A model generated the notes under the pieces. That model was given only the letters and a program-made list of their open reading frames with translations. It was not told the DNA's origin and ran no database searches. A stretch of 64,000 bases of DNA from Straminergon stramineum (Eukaryota; Streptophyta; Bryopsida; Hypnales; Calliergonaceae): the NCBI GenBank assembly GCA_963920665.1, contig OY987273.1:3970501-4034500 (forward strand), read 5' to 3'. Shown in pieces: positions 47,274-57,340 of the stretch. The translations under genes and the position numbers were made by a program. Within the stretch, counting starts at the first letter, position 1. Each line of letters starts with the position of its first letter.

Positions 47274-50200
47274 TGTCGCGAGCTGTAATCTTAGAAGTCA
47301 CCATGTTAGTATTTATGAGGGTATAACTATATAGAATTTTTCAAAATCTCTAATAGGTAAAAAGGATTACAACACTCTTAGCCTAAACAACTCATTTAGA
47401 CTAAGAAAACACTCCAGCTAATCTGTAACGGGATCCAGGCCAGATCCGGATTCCGGAAACCCGAATAGTGACAGCCTACGGTCTAGACTTCCGGTCTAGA
47501 AAATAGGGACCCGTTACGGGTAAACGGTCCGCTTTAGGAACGGTTGGTATTTTGACGGGTACTTAACCCCTCCACTCCCATTTGTTCTCCCTCTTTTCCC
47601 ACAACTGTTTTGTGTGCGCATAGCTGAGTGGAAGAGTGGTGAGTTAGTGCTCGGGTGAGAAGCTAGAGTGTCTTCAAATTTTAGTGGTTTGAGATGGCGG
47701 AGGGAGATATCTGGAAGACTTTGGTCACCAGTCGGATGGTTTGTCCAACCATTTCGGAAAGGTTGAGGGAGAGATCACCGTTAGAAGACGACCTCAGTGA
47801 GATAGGGTGTGTGGGTCTATTCATGCAGCCATGGACCGTAAAGAACGACCGGATGATCTAGGAGTTGAAAGTAGGAGCGTCAAACCAATATGAGTTGACA
47901 GTGAGAGGAAGGCCTCAAACCTGGATTGATGAAGTCTGGGCTAAGGTTTACGGATTTCCTAAGAAGGGATCCAGTTTAGCTTCCCAGACCGACAAGTTTA
48001 CGGTCGAGAAGTTTAGGAACATTGCCCATTCCAAGGAAGGGTTTGCGATTAGTGATTGCTTGGATGCAAGACAGAGGCATGTCCTAGAGTTCTTGATCCC
48101 CATCCTGTATCTGGAAAAGCCTAACCGGGTTACAATTACAATAGCGAACACCATCTTTGGTGCTTTTGAGGGTAGACCAGTCAATTGGGGCAAGGTGATT
48201 GGATCAGTAGTCGCCAAGCTTGCCGCCAACGTAGGAAAGGGAAAGACCAGCCCCATAGGGCCGTATCTTTTCCATCTGTACCACCACACAGAGCTTCTCA
48301 GGGATGCGGAAATGGTGGAGTACAACATCAGAGCGACCATCCTCCAATACGGCCTGACGGAAGAAGTGATAGCCGAGCAGCCGCCGGTAGAAGAAGAGGA
48401 CGATCTATAAGAGGATGAGCAACCCTTGGAGTAGAGGCACCGGAGGTCAACGGATCCGACATCCCGGGGGAAGCTTCCGGCTCAACAAAAGATATCCAAG
48501 GAGGAGGAAGGAAGCATAGCCGGATTCTTCAAGACCGGGTTCAACTGGGTACTCTAAGCGCAAGAGTACCACGAGAACCTAGCAGATCTACTCAAGAGGA
48601 TTAGCCGGGAGTTGAAGACGGATCCGGAAGACATCCTCGATGCCTTGAAGAAACTTCCGAATCCTAAAGTCCTCGAGCGGAAGGATAAGCAAATCGTAGC
48701 CTTGGAGAAGGAGAAAGCGGATCTTCAGGTGAGACTAAGTTGGGCGCAAGGGGAGATGGCTGCAGCAAAACAAAGGGAGAAGGAAGCCCTACAGCTGCTG
48801 AAGAACTTATCCGGGTTTGTAGACAAGCCAGCCGACATGGTGATGAAGGCAACTCTAACCCAGATCCGGTTGACCGAGGAAGGGCACCTCACTGGATCCA
48901 AGTTGATCCGGATACTTGTAGACTTCTCCTCAAGGATGGAGCTCACACTTAAGGAAATGAGGCAATTGCTTGGGCGGATCAACCTCGACCGGGTAATGGA
49001 CTTCTCCAATTTTTCGGAGATCCATTTCGACACGGAGACTCTAGTCAAGCTCATCGCCTCAATGCCACTACCTTCAAAACCAGAAGCCCCGCGGGAGACT
49101 CTCTGGTACCCGACGGAACCCTTCTCCAAGCGGCTGCAGAAGACAATTCGGGGGAGCGTGAAGTCAACACCGGAGCCAAGCAAGCAGCCGGATACTATAC
49201 GGGAGTTGGCACCTCCAAAGATTACGATTCCTCCACCTGTCCCAGTGTTCAATCTTCCGACAAAGGAGCCACTTCCGACACCTCACACCCAAGCCCATGG
49301 CGAACTGATAGAGCGGATTGGGGGGTTGTTGAATCCGGCCCGGTCTCATCCAGAGGAATTCGAGCATATGCTGGAGGAGCAGCAAACAAGAAAGGAGATT
49401 GAGCTGATCGTGTTGGATGAGACGTCTCCAAGCGAGGAGAATGAGAGGGAGATAACTTAGATTGAGAAATTTGAGGAGGAAGAATACCGGACCAGATCGG
49501 AGGACGAGGAAGAAGCAAACTACTCTCCTCTGGAAATCCGGAAGATACAGACCCGGGCAGCGTTATGGATGACCCCCATTAAGGCAACTCCGAGGTCATC
49601 CACGCGAGCACTAGTGAGTCAAGGCGGGAGATGCCAGAAGAAAGCGCGGAAGGGGAAGTAGATAGAATCTTTCTTTAGGCAGATAGTATTTTAATTTTGA
49701 ACCGGATCCGGATTTCCAGGTGTGGGACTGGGTTCTAGATTTGTAGGATCTTACTTTTCCGGATTTCTTGGGGAGTTTGTGAGTGGTCACCTGGATTTCC
49801 GGGTGCCCTTTTTGCCTTTTTAGCTTTGGTTGTTTTGAGTTTTAAAGTGTGAGGCGGGTTATTTGCCTCTCATTCCATCCTAGCGTTATAGTTTGTATTT
49901 TGTCATCCTTATTTTAATCTGAGCCACCAAGTGGACCCTCTAGGATTGATCTGTCATATATCCAGCTTCCTTGTGTTTCCTTGTGAGTGTATGAAGTGTA
50001 ATTAAGGAGGAGGAAAGGAGGAATCCGGATCTGAGGGGACTTGGGTCTGAGTGTTGAGGAACGTCTGTTACGTAGTCTAGACTAGTGAATTTGGTCTTGA
50101 GCACGTGTCTTTAAACTCCTGGAACGGGAATCCGATTGGGAGTGGTGTGGGTGCAGATCCGGAATACCAGGGAGGGTTCCATGTGGAGATAAGCAACCAC

Positions 50201-50738
50201 CAGTGGAAGAAACCCCATATCACTTACCAGAAGGTTAGCCAAACCCTAGGATCAGTTTAGCGAACGACTTACAATCCCTATCTTAGTTCCGGTCTCTGTT
50301 GGTCTGTCGTTGTAGTGGAAAAGTCTAGAAGCTGCTCTGTGTGACCTGCTTTCCGGATTGGCCATCCGGATAGTTGTGAGAGTGTTTCCGGGCTGATCTA
50401 ATACAACACTTGGTCTAAATGTGGTTTGGGTAGTTTAGAAAGAGAAGAGAGTGTGGGGAATATGAGTGGTGAATCCCTACCCCTCTATACAATCAAAGGA
50501 GGACCCCCTGAGGGTAAAATAGAGGTACCAAAAACCAGTGTTTGTGAGTGAAGTGACGAATCCGGAATCCGGAAAAAGAGTGAATCCGGATTTGATTCTA
50601 GAAAGAGAGTGCTTAAGTTGATAGAATGGATAACCTAGGCTTGCAACAACATACTAGAATCCCCTGGGACGATATTTTGAGTTAGTTTACACGTTTGGGT
50701 GTTGTAAATGGTATTTACCGCATGCTATGCATACGACA
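47274..50738 (+). mobile_element. Complete 3465-bp LTR-like unit, copy B (probable solo LTR)
   Basis: It starts TGTCGCGAGCTG and ends GCATACGACA, with inverted TGTCG/CGACA tips, and is flanked by the same pentamer ATGAA (47269-47273 and 50739-50743). TG...CA ends with a 5-bp duplication are the mark of an LTR retrotransposon insertion. The unit has no terminal repeats of its own and copy A has the same ends, so it is best read as a solo LTR left by recombination. It lies in sense orientation in the last intron of the CACTA transposase gene, ending only 9 bases before the 3' splice site. Confidence 0.8.
47694..49661 (+). pseudogene. LTR-borne uncharacterised protein, copy B (about 655 codons)
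   Basis: One frame runs from ATGGCGGAGGGAG to TAG at 49659 with internal stops near 47859 (TAG), 48408 (TAA), 48432 (TAG), 48555 (TAA) and 49458 (TAG), and no frameshift. Conserved blocks shared with copy A are PTISERLRE, QYELTVRGRPQTWIDEVWAK, ITIANTIFGAFEGRPVNWGK, VAKLAANVGKGKTSPIGPYL and YHHTELLRDAEMVEYN. Next come a coiled-coil-like KQIVALEKEKADLQVRL segment, SRMELTLKEMRQLLGRINLD, a Pro-rich stretch and an acidic to basic tail. There is no signal peptide, membrane span, zinc knuckle or polymerase motif. Length and the helical N-half with a coiled coil could suit a gag-like or accessory protein, but I cannot name the family. Confidence 0.65.
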
Positions 50739-51582
50739 ATGAATAGGGAGTACATTGAAGCAAGGAGTCAAAGATGGGAGCAACGCAAAGAGTTTCGTCA
50801 GCATTCAAGGCGTTCACATCCTTGAAGAACTGTCTAGTATCTTCAAGAATTGAGTGACTTCCCCCCCTTTCACGCAATGGTTGACATCTACCGTGAAAGA
50901 AGTATAGCGTTCTAGACGTCATGTTGAGCAAGATGTGTTGTAGTACTCACAACCCCCTCAACGAAATGCAACATCACATCGTCAAATGTATTGTCATGGT
51001 ATGCATCTGCGTGTCTGTAGTGCGAAAGGTGGTCTTATTACACAAGATTCATGTGTTGTCGCATCTTTTCGCCGGCAATGTCATTCGGGTGTTTTCAATA
51101 GGAGGTCTCGTGAAGTTTCACAGGAGTATGTAGGATACATTGAGGAAATATTGGTTTTAGATTACCGAAATCATTGTGTTACCATTCTGCTTTGCGATTG
51201 GGTGCGTGGGACTTGAGACACTGGTTTTCCAAGTATTGAACGGAACCAGTACGGCTTTAGTATGGCAAACTTCAATAACATAGACGGGCAGGTCCATGCT
51301 GATTCATTTGCCTTTCCACTTCATTGCCAGCAAGTGTTTTTCTCAGATGACGGGCATCGACGAGGGTGGAAAGTAGTGTGCCAAACTGATGTTAGAGGAA
51401 GTCGTAGAGTAATCCACTTTGATGAAGATACTCCAAACATTCTACAATTGCGAAATGATGGTGACTTTGTTGGCTTGCAGTTGGTGGCAGCTGAATCAAA
51501 CCCTATTAGACATCCCATGGATGTCGAAGAAGACGTTAGAGACATCCTTGGAAACAATGTTGTGTCCAACGATGAAGCTTGA

Positions 51583-52740
51583 TTAACATTGTCCCTTGTA
51601 CATGTAGCATAGGGTCGCCTAACACATAGCTGTCTATGCGGACATCATGAGAATACTGTAGACAATATATATGTCTGAGTGCATGTTTTAGTGCATGTTT
51701 CAGTGCTCCCAAAACATTCATATGACATTGCCAATTTGCATTGAAGGTGCCTCATGTGAACCCTCTACGCAATGCATGTCTTTGTAGTTTCCCACATCAT
51801 CATGCTCCTCCATGCCACTTGTTCTTATAACTTTTGTCTTAGACTATTAAGAGCACTCATGAACCTTCTCCTATGGACATTTATAGTTGGAAATCATCTT
51901 CTATGGTGAACACCCTAAACATCATAGTAAAGTTTCATGCTTTAGACATTGCATAAGCTAAATTCTTGTAAATTCAATGCACGTCATTTCAGACAAACAT
52001 ACCTTATGTTGAAGTGCACATGTGCAAGACAGTGAAGATTGCCATGCCCCATTGAATGTCTTAGGGAATGTCCGTATTGCCTTATCCTAATCTCATCATC
52101 AGCATCCTGTTGTCTCATGCACCTCAATGTAAACACCCGAATATTATTAGGAAGATCACCCTCAACGCCAATAGGTCCTCTAAGACATCATTTACAACAT
52201 TAAACGTCTATGTGGATGTCTTCAAGGACGTCTTGAAGTTGCTCATGGCATTCCAGAGAAGGTCATCAGAATGGTTAAACTAAGAAATTGCTGACATGAC
52301 AGTGTCTGCCACGTCAGCATCTTGTTTGCCACGTCAGCTTTGGACCACGTCATCTGCCACGTCATCACTTTTTAACATACCCTGCCCAAAAAATGTTGCC
52401 TAACTCTTTTTTTCAAGTGGGCAGCATTGTTATTTAAAAATATAATAATGTAAATGAAAATTACCCATGGTCAAAGTGGGTCTCCACTGCTGACGTGTCA
52501 AATATTGTTTTTTCAGACAACCATTTGAACATGATGATGTTAGGCACCATCTCAACGTCAAAGTGGATGCAAATAGCAACACCACCATGTTTTTTCACGT
52601 GAATTTCACTTTTTTCATCTCCAACATCCACTTCAACCCCTAGTAGACGTAGAGATGCACAAAAAGACATGTAGACGCCAAGTTGGACATGAAATGTCCA
52701 GGCCTTAGACAAGAGCATGTCAAGGCCCGACATTAAAAAA
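51583..52740. other. Right subterminal region of CACTA element 3
   Basis: No gene. At 52290-52370 four close copies of GCCACGTCAGC/GACCACGTCATC appear. From 52480 to 52730 GACATG/CATGTC and GACGTC-like words are dense, matching the left ends of elements 1 and 2. Confidence 0.6.
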
Positions 52741-52759
52741 AATGTAATTTCTTCCTATG

Positions 52760-53520
52760 ATCGTTAGTCGTGCTAGAACTCCTGGGTGGGAAATCCAATT
52801 GAGTGTTTGATCTCCTGTGAGGTCTCACCGCCTTAGTTGGTAAACGGAATAGCCCTTGTAGGTGCTAGAACGAACGAGTGCACTTGTAACCACCTAGCTT
52901 CGCATGGGTAGGAGGTGGCATAAAGGTCGTTGTAGTATAGGAGGATCGTATAGGGGGTCTCTGTGTGACCTACAAACCGGATTGCTATCCAGGTTGTTGT
53001 GAGGGATCAAACTGGATCTGAGTTAGTTTAGGAGAGGAGGAGATAGGACAATGGGTCTTAAACCACTATAATTCACAGAATGAGTGATGGACCTACCACT
53101 CATAGAATCAAGCGGCGACCCCTTTGATGGTCCAATAGAGGCAAAACTAAACCATAAGAGGAATGAGGAGACATACAGATAATCCGGAATGGATCAGTCC
53201 GGAGGAGTACCAGGACCAAAAGTGGTGCGGCCTTGGGATTGGATTAAATTGGATTAACCGGATATTTAAGGAACCGGAAGGGGAGGAATCCAGTTCGACA
53301 CTATTTGGTGGTTGGTTGTTTCCGGTTTTAGATCTAGGACCAGAAGAAAGGTTTGGAGGTTATAAGGCTTACTCACTTAATAAAGCTAAATACTTCACAA
53401 GATCTCGTGGGTTCGATCTTTAGAGTCACTTAGTTATGCTCTGGAGTGATTTTTGTGAATATAACCGGGAATTCACCGGCCCTGTGCTGCAACAAGTATA
53501 CCCATAAAGACTTTGCACTT
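52760..53520 (+). mobile_element. Diverged relative of the 3.46-kb unit (fragment D)
   Basis: Blocks align in order with the tail of copy B from about 50105 on. AACTCCTGGGTGGGAAATCC matches AACTCCTGGAACGGGAATCC, CTGTGTGACCT...CCGGATTG...ATCC is shared, and GAGTGATGGACCTACCACTC corresponds to GAGTGGTGAATCCCTACCCC. Divergence is much higher than between A, B and C. A frame at 53163-53423 lies in it but its equivalent in copy B is not coding, so I do not treat it as a gene. The fragment begins exactly at the right end of CACTA element 3. Confidence 0.5.
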
Positions 53521-55430
53521 GTGTTTTAGAGGTACTTTGAGCGAATTTTGAAGGGCGAGAGGAGTTTGGCGCAAATCATCTTCAAATTTACTTCTTCATT
53601 CAATTGGCCTATACTAGATGAACACTTCCACAATTCATATTGAACTTCAAGCACGTGTTGATGTCATATATAACTCATATTTTGGGCTTTTTTGGAGAGG
53701 CAAAGTAGTACGTATGGAGATTATATAGTTACAAAGCATGTATGCACCACTTTCATCATAAATGAATGCCGATGTTATTTGAGTTGGACGTGCACTTGTA
53801 ATTGATGAGCATATTGTAAACTTCAAATTGGTAATGATTTTGGATTTTGTTAGAACCCTCCACATTGGTTGGCATTATTGACTTGCATGAAAAGTACTAA
53901 ATCATGACATTATGAGAAGTGCAATTTTGTGAGTTGATGGTTGTTGGATTGGCAAGTTTTTGTTTTAAATTGTATGGTTTGTCAATCAATCATGTATGGT
54001 TGAAGATATTGAAGAAGGCAATGTAAATGGAACCCTTAAACTTTTGTAAGTTTATCACTTCAATAGTTGAATTGAAATTAGCCTCTGAAGAACTATGGTC
54101 CCCTTGGTGTTAAAATGAGCTTTGGTGAATTGGGGTGATTTCCATGCCTTCAATTAAGTCCATTTTTTCGTACAATTTGTGGAAGTTATGCTTAAAATGG
54201 CATTACAAAATTTTAGGTAGGCAATAGTCACATACAAGAGGAATTTTCAGTTTTCATTTTTTATTGTAAATTTCTAATAATTTTGTAAAGATAGAAAAAT
54301 TCATAAGCTTTGTGGGAATATAATCTTTTCCACAATCAGTGCCTTGAACCAAAAGTTATGACCAAAGTGGCCAAGAAGCTCCCAATAGGAGATAAAAGCA
54401 AGAAAAACCTCTTTGAAAATCTTTGAAGTGGGAAAATATAATCTTTTTTTGCAAAGAAAATACTTTTGTCGATTTGAAAAGCTTTCATTCATTTAATTTA
54501 GATTCCTTGTGAGGAATTTATAGGCATTTTTTGAGGACTTATACCATCTTCATGAAAGATGATTTTTCTATTTTTTAATTTTTTTTGTAGACCTTCAAGT
54601 CAATTCTCCTCTTTAACCCCTAAATGCCCAATGAACCAAATTATGGTGTTTCGAAAATTGAAAACTTTCAACTTTGAGGTTAAATAAAACCCAACCAAAA
54701 TACCAAATTGCTATTATTATTAGTTTATATTTTTGGAGAACTTTTTTTGAAGTCTATTTTTAGGATCAAAAAGTTGATCTTAAAAATAAAGGATGATGAT
54801 TTTTCTATTGAAGATTTTGTGCAAAGATGCCCATTGCAATCTTGACTTCCTATAGTGTTGAAGGCTCTTGGAAATGAGCCTCAAATACACTTGATCTTGG
54901 AGGCAAAATCATTAAAATCACATTAGAAATTCATTTAAAAAAATTGTAGAATAGATTTTGAAAAACCATAAATTGATTGGGGTTGTGCATGCTAGGCCCT
55001 ATAACCTCATATTTTTTTAGTGACCAACTTTTTAGAGTTGATAGGCAAAAGTGAATTGAAAAATTTTCATGGTTTTTACACCCTCATCATTATACATTAT
55101 AATCTTTCAATCTATAAGTGATATTATTATGTTTTCTTTTCCTATGTGATCTTTAACATGTCTAGTTTGAATTTGTATAGTTACAATTCAAAAGAAATTG
55201 GTACAACTTATGAAAATTTTGACTTCTTGTTCAATTTAGAGCAAATTTTGGCTCATCCGTCCATCCAGTGGATGGGGTCTGACTCCTAGTTTCTATGTCC
55301 TTGGACGTTCGGGAAGCGATGGATGTGGACACTTGATGTCCGGACATCCAGGTGTCCGTACAACCCTAATTTGCAAAACTATGCGTATGTGCCTCAATAC
55401 ATGCGAGGCCATGATCTACTACTATTACAA
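53521..55430. other. AT-rich, no gene seen
   Basis: No frame above 75 residues, no recognisable family, no tandem structure. Confidence 0.4.
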
Positions 55431-55848
55431 TGAGAACCCCAAAATGAGGAGGTTGCCATTTAATTTGGAGTGCATATTCACCTAGTTGCGAAAGGCTTGT
55501 CTAGAGATTTTGTAGAGAAAATTAATGGGCTCATTGTGGAGTAGGTTGCCAAGATGCCAAGGGCCACCAACTCTTCAATAGCTCTCTTTGCAAGTGAAGA
55601 CTTCCTCACAAACTACCTATTCCACAACGGAGAGGGTGAAAAGGAGATGTTAAAGGAAGATGAACTCAAAGTGGTCATGGATCATTTCCAAATTTTGAGT
55701 AGCCCAAACATTCCAAACGTGATATCTTCGTTTTGCACTAAAAATTGAGTAGGCATTATTGACAACATCATGACCATAATGAAGCACTCAAAGTTCGAAT
55801 TCATATACGATAACATTTTTCTAGGACAAGGAAAGGAGAAGGTCTACA

Positions 55849-56213
55849 CATTAGATGAAATTGAGGGCTCCAAGAGCCCATGGGTTGTCTTCAGTTCTTA
55901 AGTTGTGGGAACTTGACATGGCAGTAGTATGATGTGGCACAATCACTGCCACATTAGAAATTAATATATAAAAAAAAAATTAAAACTATAAAAAAAATTT
56001 GAAAATTTTTTTTTTGAAATTTTTTTTTTTAATTTAGTTTTAAGTTTATCAATACACTTTAGAAATTTTGGGGAAAAAAAATTTAATTTTTATTTTTCAA
56101 AAATTTGGAGATTCAGCCCATTATGGGTTAGTTCCCAATTTCTGGTAGTGTAGGGAACAATGCAAGGAACAACCCTAAACCAGGCTCTTGGAGCCCTCAA
56201 GTGTCCCCTAATG
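55849..56213. mobile_element. Foldback MITE inside the transposase pseudogene, about 365 bp
   Basis: The left end reads CATTAGATGAAATTGAGGGC TCCAAGAGCC. The right end, read inward on the other strand, reads CATTAGGGGACACTTGAGGG CTCCAAGAGCC. Similarity continues inward with gaps (GGGTTGT, then TTGGGAAC) to about 75 bases per arm. The interior is A/T-homopolymer rich. It separates two consecutive pieces of the transposase. No clear target duplication is visible. Confidence 0.6.
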
Positions 56214-57039
56214 TTTTTAAGATGCTCACCGAAGGAATTGGGAGTGGAGTAGACCTTGTCAAACGTATGCAATAGGACAGGATTTGTAGAATGCGTGGTT
56301 GATGTTTGATCACATCTAGAGTGTGGATGAGAGGAGCACAATGGCATACCACGTGTACAATGCATAGTACAAGAAGGTTATAACCATTGCCATGTCTAAC
56401 ATGCAATCCAAAGATATTGAGGTCCAAGTACAATTTTGGAGGAGCTTGAACATTGTCATGGAAAGACATAGAGTGCCTAATATAAACTTCAAGGGCTTCA
56501 TGGCCGACAATGCAATGGCCAATTGAAATGCGGTCCTCATTGTCTATGGAACTAGTTCAACGAATGAAAAAATGGAGAATTAGGAAAGGACATGGTTGCT
56601 ACATTGGAATAGTTCTCTTCATAAACACATACAAAAACACATCAAGGAGGTGTTCCATGGACAACATATTACTCTATGTAAACAATACAAGGATTCCAAA
56701 AATAGGGATGAAGCAGAGACATGTTAACTTGCAATTTGGGCATGGTGGTTGTTCTTAAGAGTAGCTAATGAAGAAGCACTTCATCACCTGGACCACTAGC
56801 TAGCATTTTGGCATTTCCGGTATTGACAATGGGGAAGATTCATGGACATGGTGAGTTCACTTGTCATATCAATGCATGGCCACATCTTGGATTTCATAAG
56901 GTGTCTCGCAATAGAATGTTGTACCAAATTGGATGTATGAGTATATGATTCACTTCAAAATCAAGAATTTGAGAATGATGATGGCCTTGCCTAGTTTTAT
57001 AGAATTCTAATCATTTTCCATAGTTAGACTTGAAAGCAT

Positions 57040-57340
57040 GGATAGTTGCTGACTCCACATAAGCATCAGTCGGATTTGACTAATGCCTATGAGGTGTTTG
57101 TAGCTACCCATTCTTTCAACTCCTTCAATAGAAAAAAGGTATTGGTGGACTCCACATAAGCATCAATTAGATCCGACTGATGCCTATGAGGCATCTCAAC
57201 TACCCCTGATTTTAGGTCCCTCAGTGGAAAAGGAGTAGTGTTGGACTCCACATAAGCATTAGCCGGATCCAACTAATGCCTCTAAGGTGTCTGCACCCAT
57301 CCATGTTTTCAATATTTTCAAGTCCTTCAATGGAATAAGG
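57040..57340. repeat. Three 96-97-bp tandem units each holding an imperfect palindrome
   Basis: GACTCCACATAAGCAT begins units at 57051, 57148 and 57244. Each holds a GCATYA...GGATYY...ACTRATGC hairpin. The consensus of the three is a perfect 24-base palindrome with half-site GCATCAGTCGGA. Units end with CCTTCAATGGAAAA-like sequence. Confidence 0.85.

Larger units (their letters stand above)
43784..51582 (+). pseudogene. CACTA transposase gene (TnpD / TNP2 type, Transposase_21), decayed
   Basis: This is the catalytic protein of the element. Exon block 1 (43784-45592) stays in one frame apart from TAG at 44489 and two TGA. It holds the N-terminal region with NYRCPCRICHGGPRRAIDTI, then the zinc-like CPSGCVLYE...TCPKCTKS, RVIRHFSLIPRLRRMF, the core with LALALDGVNPFKLSN and LWTISDCPTYGLIFGLCCKG, and KIVYGGIHRYLRRNHPYR. 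Introns with GTGAGC donors follow at 45593 and about 46072. Block 2 (45731-46071) has ERHILDVMHCEKNLCENIVK. Block 3 (46412-46965) is DUF4218-like (THLPLHLVQQLFVCGPVHYR, WMYPIEWYTKTLKDYVR). The last intron (46966-50747) contains copy B. The last block (50748-51582) has SQEYVGYIEEILVLDYRN and QYGFSMANFNNIDGQ (DUF4216-like), QQVFFSDD and RGWKVVCQTD. Most stops are TGA or TAG at likely CGA or CAG sites. Confidence 0.9.
33858..52759. mobile_element. Large CACTA element 3, formerly autonomous, with nested LTR-like copy B
   Basis: The left end is CACTAGAAGAAAACACG. The right end, read inward, is CATAGGAAGAAATTACATTT, a decayed version of the same terminus. The left subterminal region aligns with the right end of elements 1 and 2 (GGTCAACGGGTGCC, CCATGTGGCTAC). 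The right subterminal region aligns with their left end (a T-run followed by GTC and GACATGC). Total length is 18.9 kb, or about 15.4 kb without copy B. It carries a TnpD/TNP2-type transposase gene reading right and a TnpA-like gene reading left. The flanking triplets (TCC, ATC) do not match and the two flanks are unrelated in orientation, so the site was rearranged after insertion or the true right end is slightly different. Confidence 0.8.

Noticed and set aside
48664..49518. Minus-strand frames across copy B, up to 175 residues
   Set aside because: Antisense of the conserved plus-strand frame shared with copy A; not preserved in copy A.
53163..53423. Frame of 86 residues in fragment D
   Set aside because: The aligned region of copies A, B and C is non-coding, and no motif is present.
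53400..53425. GGTTCGAT resembling a tRNA B box
   Set aside because: No A box or cloverleaf can be formed upstream, and it lies inside fragment D.
55840..56210. CRISPR-like or hairpin RNA gene from the inverted repeat
   Set aside because: Arms flank an A/T-rich centre and interrupt a transposase; a foldback MITE explains it better.
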